8,029 nt of DNA from Gp6-AA40 sp050742535 (GTDB lineage: Bacteria; Acidobacteriota; Vicinamibacteria; Vicinamibacterales; UBA2999), in the NCBI GenBank assembly GCA_050742535.1, contig JBOGIQ010000288.1:1-8029 (forward strand), in the 5' to 3' direction. Of this stretch, positions 1 to 6,066 are shown piece by piece; within the stretch, counting starts at the first letter, position 1, and each line of letters starts with the position of its first letter. Both the position numbers and the translations under genes were made by a program. Below the pieces are notes generated by a model, which was given only the letters and a program-made list of their open reading frames with translations, searched no databases and was not told the DNA's origin.

Positions 1-138
1 CTGCTGTGGACGACCCAGCTCGAGGCAGGAGCGACCGGTGCACCGATGACATACCTGCACCGTGGCAAGCAGTACGTCGTGTTTGCGATCGGCGGTCAGC
101 AACACGCGGCGGAGTTCGTCGCCTTCGCGCTGCCATGA
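1..138 (+). CDS. PQQ-dependent quinoprotein dehydrogenase, C-terminal fragment
   Basis: Only the last 45 residues are in the window; the reading frame is open from base 1 to the TGA at 136-138. The visible part reads LLWTTQLEAGATGAPMTYLH, then GKQYVVFAIGG, and ends EFVAFALP. This is the usual C-terminal end of the eight-bladed quinoprotein glucose/alcohol dehydrogenases: a 'LLW-x-LP-x-G-x-ATPMTY' strand, a 'G+QYVV-x-AGG' strand, and a final 'VAFALP'. Such enzymes oxidise sugars or alcohols in the periplasm with pyrroloquinoline quinone and pass electrons to the respiratory chain. The cofactor and substrate residues lie upstream of the window, so the substrate cannot be told. The fragment appears intact at its stop codon. 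Assignment to the superfamily is fairly secure; the subfamily is not. Confidence 0.8.
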   Translation: MLWTTQLEAGATGAPMTYLHRGKQYVVFAIGGQQHAAEFVAFALP

Positions 139-164
139 GTGCCGGGCCGCCGCGCAAGCTCTAG

Positions 165-185
165 CACTTCGTACGGCACGTAGTG
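165..185. other. Imperfect inverted repeat / hairpin downstream of the dehydrogenase
   Basis: Half-sites CACTTCGT (165-172) and ACGTAGTG (178-185) are inverted, with one internal T:T mismatch and a five-base centre. As RNA it would form a seven-base-pair stem. It begins 26 bases after the upstream stop codon. It could act as the end of the dehydrogenase transcript, although no T-run follows it, or as a protein-binding dyad ahead of the cysteine-rich peptide gene. The sequence does not decide between these. Confidence 0.3.
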
Positions 186-187
186 TC

Positions 188-216
188 TTGCGCGTGCGCC
201 TCCGCGACTCTACAAA
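188..216 (+). promoter_or_regulatory. Weak candidate sigma70-type promoter for the cysteine-rich peptide gene
   Basis: TTGCGC at 188-193 and TACAAA at 211-216 are separated by 17 bases. They match 3/6 and 4/6 positions of the -35 and -10 consensus. The site is about 54 bases upstream of the ATG at 270. It is the best match I saw in the 131-base gap, but matches this weak arise by chance. Confidence 0.2.
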
Positions 217-245
217 CACACCGTGACCTCGGCGCGTCGCAGGAG

Positions 246-259
246 TGTCAGTCCTGACA
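246..259. promoter_or_regulatory. Perfect dyad TGTCA-N4-TGACA abutting a Shine-Dalgarno sequence
   Basis: TGTCA (246-250) and TGACA (255-259) are exact inverted repeats around GTCC; reading inward the dyad is perfect over TGTCAG/CTGACA. Its last base is the first base of the ribosome binding site AAGGAG (259-264) of the cysteine-rich peptide gene. In RNA a small stem-loop here would sit directly against the ribosome binding site; in DNA it resembles a short operator. A function is inferred from position only. Confidence 0.3.
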
Positions 260-269
260 AGGAGTCGCC

Positions 270-521
270 ATGCTGAAGAGAACGATGACTGTTACGCGAG
301 GAGTCCTGCTGCTCGGCATCGGGTTGGTACTTCGTCAATTTGGTCTCGTGGAGCCCGTCAGGGCCCAGGATTTCTGCCAACACCCGGGAATCTGTTTCGA
401 GTCGTGCTATTTCTCCTCGCTTCCTATAGGGCAATGCTACGACGTCTGCGATTGCTGGTTCATGTGCAAGTGCGTGAACGGCAAAAGCGACTCGTACTGC
501 TACAGCCAGTGTACGTCGTAA
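270..521 (+). CDS. Small secreted cysteine-rich peptide, 83 aa, ten cysteines
   Basis: I do not recognise the family. The start is well supported: AAGGAG at 259-264, five bases before ATG 270. Residues 1-32 form a signal peptide with a basic start (MLKRTMTVTR), a hydrophobic core (GVLLLGIGLVL) and a likely cleavage after VRA. The 51-residue mature part has ten cysteines, at precursor positions 36, 42, 46, 56, 60, 62, 66, 68, 77 and 81, and includes the dense block CDCWFMCKC. The spacing is C-x5-C-x3-C-x9-C-x3-C-x-C-x3-C-x-C-x8-C-x3-C. An even number of cysteines after an export signal suggests five disulphides made outside the cytoplasm. The mature part carries five acidic residues and two lysines, so it is not a typical cationic defensin. 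Metal binding is another possibility. The gene's 3' end overlaps the likely start of the TIGR03435 gene by 13 bases. Confidence 0.75.
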   Translation: MLKRTMTVTRGVLLLGIGLVLRQFGLVEPVRAQDFCQHPGICFESCYFSSLPIGQCYDVCDCWFMCKCVNGKSDSYCYSQCTS

Positions 522-1414
522 GGAAGTTGCCGCGGCGCTCCGGCAACCTTCCCGCCATTGCGCTCCTGGCGATGCTGCCGCTGCTCGAAACGGCGAGCGC
601 ACAGACTGCGACACAGCCGCCAGGTGCGGCATTGACGTTCGAAGTGGCGTCCGTCAGGAGACAAGCAGCGCCAGCAGGAGTCGGGGCGTCCTTCCGGGAC
701 AGCTTCGAAGGCATCCCGTCGAGGACGTTTCGGGGCAATCGATTTCTGGCCAGAAACGCGACGGCTGCCTGGTTGATCCGCGAGGCCTATGGAAACAGGT
801 ATCGTCTGCGTGAGCAGGTCCTGGGAGGGCCCGAGTGGATCGATCAGGACCGATTCGAAATCGAGGCGGTGACTCCAGCCGTGGGGCCCTCAGCGATACA
901 GGCGGCCGCCCCCGTCGCGGTCCTGGAGATGCTGCGGAGTCTGCTCGAGACGCGCTTCAGGCTCCGGGTGCGCGAGGAGATGCGTGAGGGGCCTGTCTAT
1001 GCCCTCGTGCGGGCGCGCGGAGACGGGCGCCTTGGCGTGGGCCTCAAAGTGTCCGGAGAGGATTGCACCGAACTCGGGGTGGAGAAGAACGGCGAGCGTG
1101 CCGCCAGACCCGAGTGTATCCCGCAGTACGGCGGCGATCGATACCGCAGAGTCGGCCACCCCATGGAGAGGTTCGTCCAGTCGCTGGAGCGCCGCGTCGG
1201 TCGGCTCGTGATCAACGAGACGGGACTGTCCGGCACGGTTGACCTCGATCTCCCTGTGTCGGTGGCCTCGAACTTTACAGACCTGGCTCGCATAGGCGCC
1301 GATTCGGGACTCTTCATCGCCCTGACGGATGTGCTGGGATTGAAGCTCGAGAGCAGGCGCGCACCGATACCGGTACTGGTCGTCGAGCGCATCGAGAGGC
1401 CTGCCGAAAATTGA
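509..1414 (+). CDS. TIGR03435 family exported protein (copy 1)
   Basis: This matches the TIGR03435 'soil-associated protein' family, expanded in Acidobacteriota and of unknown biochemical role. Family landmarks appear in order (numbering from GTG 509, 301 aa): FEVASVR at 44-50, AYG at 93-95, GGPEW at 106-110, a LLETRFRLRVREE-type stretch around 145-157, VYALV at 163-167, INETGLSGTVDLDL at 235-248, and the closing LGLKLE...APIPVLVVE...PAEN. Two cysteines (186, 203) in the variable middle could form a disulphide. The start is uncertain. The frame is open back to 245, but that part overlays the cysteine-rich peptide gene. GTG 509 (or TTG 527, with AAGGA at 520-524 very close) gives a basic start plus the hydrophobic segment LPAIALLAMLPLL ending in ASAQ, a good signal peptide. 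The overlap with the upstream stop suggests translational coupling. Confidence 0.85.
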   Translation: MYVVRKLPRRSGNLPAIALLAMLPLLETASAQTATQPPGAALTFEVASVRRQAAPAGVGASFRDSFEGIPSRTFRGNRFLARNATAAWLIREAYGNRYRLREQVLGGPEWIDQDRFEIEAVTPAVGPSAIQAAAPVAVLEMLRSLLETRFRLRVREEMREGPVYALVRARGDGRLGVGLKVSGEDCTELGVEKNGERAARPECIPQYGGDRYRRVGHPMERFVQSLERRVGRLVINETGLSGTVDLDLPVSVASNFTDLARIGADSGLFIALTDVLGLKLESRRAPIPVLVVERIERPAEN

Positions 1415-1483
1415 TACGGAAGGGGCGACGACCATCTGCTCCCTTTGGAAGTAGGATCGTTCGGTCATCTGGAGGGAAACGCG

Positions 1484-1963
1484 ATGGGACGCCGCGTCAC
1501 GCTCGTCGCCGCAACATGTTTCGCGGCGTCGCTTGTCTTTACCGTCTCATCCGCACATGCCACGGTGGTGTGGCAATTCGACAGCGGAGCGGAGCTCTCG
1601 TTTTCCTGGATGCAGGAAGTCTTCAACGAGGACTTCTTCGTCTTCAACGACCCGTACGATGGAAACCCCGATGGGCCGCTGTCGTCGCTCACCGAACCTG
1701 CCGGTTGCAACGTGTTCCAGGTCGTGGTCGATGCGGATGGGTTCGTGGGCACCATTCCCGGCGGCAACGAAATCGAGGTATTCGGCACTCCCTTCTGCTT
1801 CTTCAACTTCGGGTTCGGCGACCAGCGGTTCACCCAGCTTGGCACCTATACAAGCGGGTCGGCGACGCTCACGATCAGCGAGGTGCCGGACAGTGGGCCC
1901 ACGTGGCTGCTTGGCGCGATCTCGCTGAGCGCATTACTGGTCCGTCGCCGCCGGTTGGCCTAG
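1484..1963 (+). CDS. VPDSG-CTERM surface protein, exosortase substrate
   Basis: The 159-residue product starts at ATG 1484, with GGAGGG at 1471-1476 as ribosome binding site. An earlier in-frame start at 1445 would place non-signal sequence before the signal peptide and is less likely. Residues 1-26 are a signal peptide (MGRR, hydrophobic core, cleavage after SAHA). The body is rich in Phe, Asp and Gly, looks beta-rich, has two cysteines (75, 105) and no domain I recognise. The C-terminus is diagnostic: VPDSG at 134-138, a hydrophobic segment WLLGAISLSALLV, then RRRR. This is the PEP-CTERM-like VPDSG sorting signal, by which exosortase-type enzymes in the inner membrane cleave and process exported proteins. 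No exosortase gene is in this window. Sorting-signal identity is strong; the role of the mature protein is unknown. It may be co-transcribed with the TIGR03435 gene 69 bases upstream. Confidence 0.88.
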   Translation: MGRRVTLVAATCFAASLVFTVSSAHATVVWQFDSGAELSFSWMQEVFNEDFFVFNDPYDGNPDGPLSSLTEPAGCNVFQVVVDADGFVGTIPGGNEIEVFGTPFCFFNFGFGDQRFTQLGTYTSGSATLTISEVPDSGPTWLLGAISLSALLVRRRRLA

Positions 1964-3030
1964 CGTTTTGGAACGGGGGCTGAAGCCGATTTCGCAAGGT
2001 CATCGGCTATCTGCTGCAGCGTCTGTTTCCACTGCCGGTCCGTTTCCTTTTCCAGGAGAGACCGCAGGGCATGCAGATGCGCGACGCCGAGCGCAGCGTC
2101 CGCTGGCGTCTTGATATCTGGCGTGACACCGGTCCCTTCCCAGTTTGTTTTCGTCACAGGCGAGATCGATCGTCCGGCCGGAATGATCGCGGTGAACGCT
2201 TGCGTGAGCCGTTGCGGGCCTCTACTGGAATGGGCACCCCCGCCCGTCGTTTCGCCAATCACGAGGGCTCGTTTCAGGTTCTGCATCGAATAGCAGAAAT
2301 CCTCGGCCGCGGAAAAGGTCGACGTGCTCGTCAGGATATAGAGCGGCTGCCGAGCCGCCCGCCGGCCCGGCACAAACGTTGTTGTCCAGAACTGGCTTGT
2401 TTCGTTTGTGTCACGCCAATAGGCGTCCGTGAGGTGGATGCGTGTGTCGAAAAAGTAGGTGGCGATAAATGCCACCATCGGCGTGTTGCCGCCGCTGTTT
2501 CTTCGCAGGTCGAGGATAATCGCGTCGAAGTTCGCCAGCGTCGACAACAGGGCGGAAGCCGTTTCCGCTGACTGTTGGCTCAAGTTGGGGAAGCTGACCA
2601 GTTCCAGATACCCGACATTTCCGCGCAGGCGTTCAAGTTTCCCAAATCCAAAGTTCAGCCGCTCACGCGGTTCCACCGATAGCGTCGCGGCTCCTGGCGA
2701 CACAGTCGTCGCTGGCTCGTAGAACACGGCAAAGTGTTTGTCGCGGCTCGCATTCCGCAGGGTCCGGCCTATGGCGTCCGCGAACTCGTTTGGAGCCTTG
2801 CCATCGTATTCGCCCGCGCTATTAGCTGAACGCAACGCTTGAGTGATTCGCTCAACCGCTTCCGGCAGGACATAGACAGCTGTCAGTTTCGTTGCCAGCG
2901 CTTCGATGACATTGTCGCGCTCGGATTTCCCGACCGTCGACGGTCCTGACGGTACCGGGGTGACCTGCTGCGCCGCCGTCATGACCGGCAGGAACACGAT
3001 CGCGAGAACCGCCGCCCTGCGTATCTGCAT
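1960..3030 (-). CDS. Exported S41 family serine peptidase, IRBP/nisin-resistance-protein type
   Basis: The 356-residue product (ATG at 3030) starts with a signal peptide, MQIRRAAVLAIVFLPVMTAAQ. An in-frame GTG at 3057 adds nine residues before it and is less likely. Residues about 35-105 match the helical N-terminal domain of IRBP-like S41 peptidases (ALATKL...YVLPE...I...L, then DKHF at 97-100). The catalytic domain follows: GNVGYLELVSFP (137-148), ILDLRRNSGGN (172-182), TSTSTFSAAED with the likely nucleophile Ser240, GETTGGG (259-265) and WEGTGVTPDI (297-306). Family knowledge: this branch, which includes the nisin resistance protein, uses a His/Ser pair; His99 and Ser240 fit it. I see no PDZ domain. 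It probably cleaves peptides or protein tails in the periplasm. Its TAG stop shares CTAG (1960-1963) with the convergent VPDSG-CTERM gene. It is divergent from the DUF4159 gene across 70 bases. Confidence 0.88.
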   Translation of the reverse strand: MQIRRAAVLAIVFLPVMTAAQQVTPVPSGPSTVGKSERDNVIEALATKLTAVYVLPEAVERITQALRSANSAGEYDGKAPNEFADAIGRTLRNASRDKHFAVFYEPATTVSPGAATLSVEPRERLNFGFGKLERLRGNVGYLELVSFPNLSQQSAETASALLSTLANFDAIILDLRRNSGGNTPMVAFIATYFFDTRIHLTDAYWRDTNETSQFWTTTFVPGRRAARQPLYILTSTSTFSAAEDFCYSMQNLKRALVIGETTGGGAHSSRGPQRLTQAFTAIIPAGRSISPVTKTNWEGTGVTPDIKTPADAALGVAHLHALRSLLEKETDRQWKQTLQQIADDLAKSASAPVPKR

Positions 3031-3100
3031 GCCGTAAATCCCCGGCAGAGTAGACACTCCCGGCGTCGCTTTCGTTGGGTGGCTGCATTAGGATTCATGC

Positions 3101-3937
3101 ATGCCGCGACTGCGTGCTGGCATCGCCGCCCGGATCGCCACCGTCCTCGTGCTCGTCGCCGGTGCTGGCGCGGTCTCCGTGGCGCAGCGGTTTGGCGTCA
3201 TCGAGGGCGCCGGAGCGGGCATCCGCGTTCCACCCCGCGACTTCAACGACGGTGCATTCACGGTCTGCAAATGGATGTTCCGCAGCGATCGCTCCGAGCC
3301 AAGCGGCGTCGGGTGGAGCACCGACTACCCGTTTGGCGAAATCAACCTGCTCATCCGCCTGTCGGAGCTGACCAAGGTTCGCGTCAGTCGCGACAGACGC
3401 GGGGACGTCAACTACTGGGTCGTCCGGGCCACTGACGATCAATTGTTCAACTGTCCGATCCTGATCGGATCGGATGTCGGTACCGCGGCACTCTCGAATG
3501 CGGAAGTGCAGCGTTTACGTGAATACCTGCTGAAGGGCGGGTTCCTGTGGGTGGACGACTTCTGGGGCACGCCGGCGTGGGATCACTGGACCAGCCAGAT
3601 TGCGCGCGTGCTGCCGGAGTTTCCCATTGTCGACGTGGCGCCGTCGGATCCAATGCGACAGGCGATGTTCCCGATCGCGGAAGTCAAGCAGGTGCCCAGC
3701 ATCTTCTCGTGGGGTGGACCAGGCAGCGATCCGAGAGAACGCGGCAACGACAGCCCGCACGCCAATTTCCGTGCGATCGCCGATAAGGACGGGCGGGTCA
3801 TGGTGGCGATGACCCACAACACCGACATCGGCGACTCGATGGAGCGGGAAGGAGAGAATCCCGATTACTTCGCCGAGTACTCACCGCCAGGCTACGCGCT
3901 GGCGACGAACATCGTGCTATACGCGCTGACGCATTGA
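3101..3937 (+). CDS. DUF4159 domain exported protein
   Basis: The 278-residue product starts at ATG 3101 with AGGA at 3090-3093 seven bases before it. Residues 1-29 form a signal peptide (MPRLRAGIAAR, hydrophobic core, SVAQ). The remainder matches DUF4159: FTVCKWMFRSD near the start of the domain, a YPFGEINLLIRLSEL helix, LLIG-type strand CPILIGSD (118-125), LSNAEVQRLREYLLKGGFLWVDDFWG (131-156), VLPEFPIVDV, FPIAEV, DGRVMVAMTHNTDIGD (230-245), and GYALATNIVLYAL at the end. The fold is thought to resemble class I glutamine amidotransferases. No reaction is established. DUF4159 genes often sit with MoxR/BatA-type genes; none is here, so this copy stands alone, divergent from the S41 peptidase and convergent with a TIGR03435 gene 35 bases away. 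Family call is secure, function unknown. Confidence 0.87.
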   Translation: MPRLRAGIAARIATVLVLVAGAGAVSVAQRFGVIEGAGAGIRVPPRDFNDGAFTVCKWMFRSDRSEPSGVGWSTDYPFGEINLLIRLSELTKVRVSRDRRGDVNYWVVRATDDQLFNCPILIGSDVGTAALSNAEVQRLREYLLKGGFLWVDDFWGTPAWDHWTSQIARVLPEFPIVDVAPSDPMRQAMFPIAEVKQVPSIFSWGGPGSDPRERGNDSPHANFRAIADKDGRVMVAMTHNTDIGDSMEREGENPDYFAEYSPPGYALATNIVLYALTH

Positions 3938-3941
3938 GCGT

Positions 3942-3959
3942 GACGCTGCATCGCGCGTC
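3942..3959. terminator. Weak hairpin between convergent genes
   Basis: GACGC (3942-3946) and GCGTC (3955-3959) are inverted repeats with an eight-base loop, in the 35-base gap between two convergent stop codons. A bidirectional transcript end is expected there. The stem is short and no T-run follows, so this is only a weak candidate. Confidence 0.2.
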
Positions 3960-3972
3960 GAGAAGGACCGCG

Positions 3973-4788
3973 TCAGTTCTCCTTCGGCTGATCGATGCCA
4001 TCGATCACCAGCATCTCGACCATCCCGCGCCGCGCATCGAGCTTGAGGCCGAGCTGCTCCTGCAGCGCGGCAAAGATCGACGGCGCATCCGGATCTGCCG
4101 GCGGCTGCGCGCCGGGCGGCGGCGGACGCTCGGGTGTGAACGAGAGCTGCAGGTCGTAGCCTCCTGGCAGCTTCGTCTCGTCCGTCACGATGCGGTCGAC
4201 GATGCCGCTGAGCGTTTGCGCGAGCCGCGCGATCGTCATGCCGCCGGCGTTGATAGTAAACGGCGACATGCGCGTGGTGCAGAGCAGTTGTCCGGACGCC
4301 GTCTGCGGCGCCGGAGCTCCAGGTGCCGCGGCGGCGGAGCAGTCCGTCATCGCGGCTTGCATGCGCGGGCCGAGCCGTCGATCGTCGCGCGCGACGACCA
4401 GCGCGTACACCGGCATCTCGCGCGTCTCCCGTCGCACGACGAGATTGAAGCGCTCGGCGAGCAGCGTGCGCACCATCGCCGAGATCTCCGCCCGGGTGGC
4501 GCCCGCGGCGCCGCGGGCGAGGACGTCCACGTTGAGAGAGTTGACCCAGGATGGTCCGCCGACCAGCTGGAACCCGGGAATCCCGTACGCGTTCAGAATC
4601 AGCATTCGCACCGATGCGTTGGTCGCCTCGAACCGGCCGGTGCCCTCAGGCGCAGTCATTCGCGATACCGGAGCGCCCGACGTATTGATCTTGACCGACG
4701 CCACCTCGAAGGCCGGCTGCTGCCCACGAGCCGCCGTGGCGATACCGACGATCAGACACAACACCGCGAGAAGTGTCCGTATATGCAT
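3973..4788 (-). CDS. TIGR03435 family exported protein (copy 2)
   Basis: The 271-residue product starts at ATG 4788, where GGAGG lies four bases upstream. A longer in-frame start at 4908 would put about 40 residues before the signal peptide and is rejected. The signal peptide is MHIRTLLAVLCLIVGIATAARG. Family landmarks follow: FEVASVK (27-33), AYG (67-69), GGPSW (77-81), LLAERFNLVVRRETREMPVYALVVAR (109-134), a variable middle with two cysteines (150, 170), TDETKLPGGYDLQLSFTP (202-219), a proline-rich linker, and ALQEQLGLKLD (241-251) ending IDQPKEN. It is closer to the family consensus than the copy at 509-1414, and the two are clearly diverged rather than a recent duplication. It lies 150 bases downstream of the glycosylase gene on the same strand and may have its own promoter in that gap. 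Function of the family is unknown. Confidence 0.92.
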   Translation of the reverse strand: MHIRTLLAVLCLIVGIATAARGQQPAFEVASVKINTSGAPVSRMTAPEGTGRFEATNASVRMLILNAYGIPGFQLVGGPSWVNSLNVDVLARGAAGATRAEISAMVRTLLAERFNLVVRRETREMPVYALVVARDDRRLGPRMQAAMTDCSAAAAPGAPAPQTASGQLLCTTRMSPFTINAGGMTIARLAQTLSGIVDRIVTDETKLPGGYDLQLSFTPERPPPPGAQPPADPDAPSIFAALQEQLGLKLDARRGMVEMLVIDGIDQPKEN

Positions 4789-4938
4789 CTGTCCTCCGGC
4801 GAACCGCACCACAGCGCCTTGACGGAGTCGGGTGGTCACCGGTTGGCCGGCGGCGCGATTCAGGGCGACGACGAACAGGAACGTGCACCGCACGCCACGT
4901 ATAGACACGCTGACCGCCCGAAAGGTTGGGTTCCGGCC

Positions 4939-6066
4939 TCAGTCGGCCAGTCCGAGAAACGTGCACAACGCCGCGCGCTCGACGGCAAGCGCTTGACGGA
5001 ATTGACGATCGCGTGGCGGCTGACCCGCGACATACCCGACATCCAGCGAGAGGGCGCCGCCGGCGATTGAGGCGTTTGCCCATCCAATCACGCGGTCGCG
5101 CCACAGCAGCGGCAGCGCATAGTAGCCCCAGCGGCGTTTCGCAACAGGCGTGTAGGCCTCGAATCGATACGGCCAGTTCCAGAGCAGCTCGAACCGTCGC
5201 CGATCCCAGACGACCGGATCGAATGGCGCGAGCAGACGAACGCTCTCGTCCTCGGCGCGTTCCGGCCGTTCGCCCGCCGGCCAATACCAGTTCACGCCGT
5301 CGACCGTGGCATGCGCCAGGCGGCGCTTCGCGCGCTGCAGCGCGCCGGTGATCCTGTTGCTCCATTGCGGCACGGCGTATCGCAGTCGTCTGACGGCCTG
5401 CGACAGGCTCACCGCCGGCAGCGGCGCGTAGATGTTCACGACGACGTCCACCAGTGCATCGAGGCGGCCGCGGCGCTCGCGTGGATCGTTCGTAGTGTCC
5501 GCCTTCCCTGGCCGCCGGAGCTCGGAGAGCGTAGGTGGCAGGCGGACCTGTTCGTGTACACCGTAGACTCTGACGCCGGCTTCGCGGCGAACCACACGCA
5601 GCAGGCCGCGGTAATGCATCGCGTCGAGGAGATGCGTCGTCGCGCTCGACGATCCGCCCCAGTAGTTCGTCACCGTGCCGAGGGCGAAGTGATCGTCGAC
5701 CTGCCGCGGGTGCACCGGGCCGCGATCGCGGATGAACTCGAGCAGGCGTCGCACGTGCCTCCCGCGCGCAACGCTCCACGGCGCGTGACCCCCGCGGCGC
5801 GGATGCATCAGGTGGAACACGCGGTCGGTCACGAAGCCGTAATTGATGAAGAAGTCCTCATGAACGCGAAGGCCGGAGTAGCGGCGCTCCAGATCGCCGG
5901 CGCGGTAGTTCCTCACCCGGTGCCGGAGCGTCAAATCCTGCGCGCGTGCCGGAGCCCGAATCGGGTCGGCCTGCACGAACCCGAAGGCTTCGAGCGCCCT
6001 GGTCAGCGATGTGGGTGGAAAGAGGCTCCGCGCGACCGCGTAACGCCGCAGATCATCGAGGGTCAA
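4939..6066 (-). CDS. YcaQ/AlkZ-type winged-helix DNA glycosylase
   Basis: The 375-residue product belongs to the HTH_42 family (COG3214), which in bacteria includes YcaQ and AlkZ, monofunctional DNA glycosylases that remove bulky alkyl lesions and unhook interstrand crosslinks. In order: LTLDDLRRYAVAR at the start, FVQADPI with the catalytic-type Q-x-D motif at Q32/D34 (E. coli YcaQ has QxD, Streptomyces AlkZ has QxQ), AQDLTLRHR, a long winged-helix part with NYWGGSSSAT (WGG at 136-138) and GVRVYGVHE, then LLAPFDPVVWDR (278-289) and YRFEAYTP...RRWGYYALPLL (about 300-321). Start: TTG at 6066-6064 overlaps the TGA of the upstream gene (TTGA, 6066-6063), with GGAGG three bases upstream. The open frame continues to 6327, but that part overlays the upstream gene and matches nothing in the family. 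It acts in the cytoplasm on DNA. Confidence 0.9.
   Translation of the reverse strand: MTLDDLRRYAVARSLFPPTSLTRALEAFGFVQADPIRAPARAQDLTLRHRVRNYRAGDLERRYSGLRVHEDFFINYGFVTDRVFHLMHPRRGGHAPWSVARGRHVRRLLEFIRDRGPVHPRQVDDHFALGTVTNYWGGSSSATTHLLDAMHYRGLLRVVRREAGVRVYGVHEQVRLPPTLSELRRPGKADTTNDPRERRGRLDALVDVVVNIYAPLPAVSLSQAVRRLRYAVPQWSNRITGALQRAKRRLAHATVDGVNWYWPAGERPERAEDESVRLLAPFDPVVWDRRRFELLWNWPYRFEAYTPVAKRRWGYYALPLLWRDRVIGWANASIAGGALSLDVGYVAGQPPRDRQFRQALAVERAALCTFLGLAD

Noticed and set aside
245..508. N-terminal extension of the TIGR03435 reading frame back to 245
   Set aside because: It overlays the cysteine-rich peptide gene, which has a ribosome binding site and signal peptide; the extension is Arg-rich, matches nothing in the family and would place the signal peptide about 100 residues in.
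3096..3103. CATGCATG palindrome at the DUF4159 start
   Set aside because: Short palindrome that includes the start codon itself; expected by chance and with no neighbouring copies.
3934..5070. Long plus-strand open frame (378 codons) opposite the TIGR03435 gene
   Set aside because: It is low-complexity, rich in Arg and His, and lies antisense to a clear family member; it is a shadow typical of GC-rich DNA.
4646..5779. Long minus-strand open frame (377 codons) in another frame of the glycosylase gene
   Set aside because: Very Arg/Ala-rich with no family features, and it overlaps the well-supported YcaQ-like gene in a different frame.
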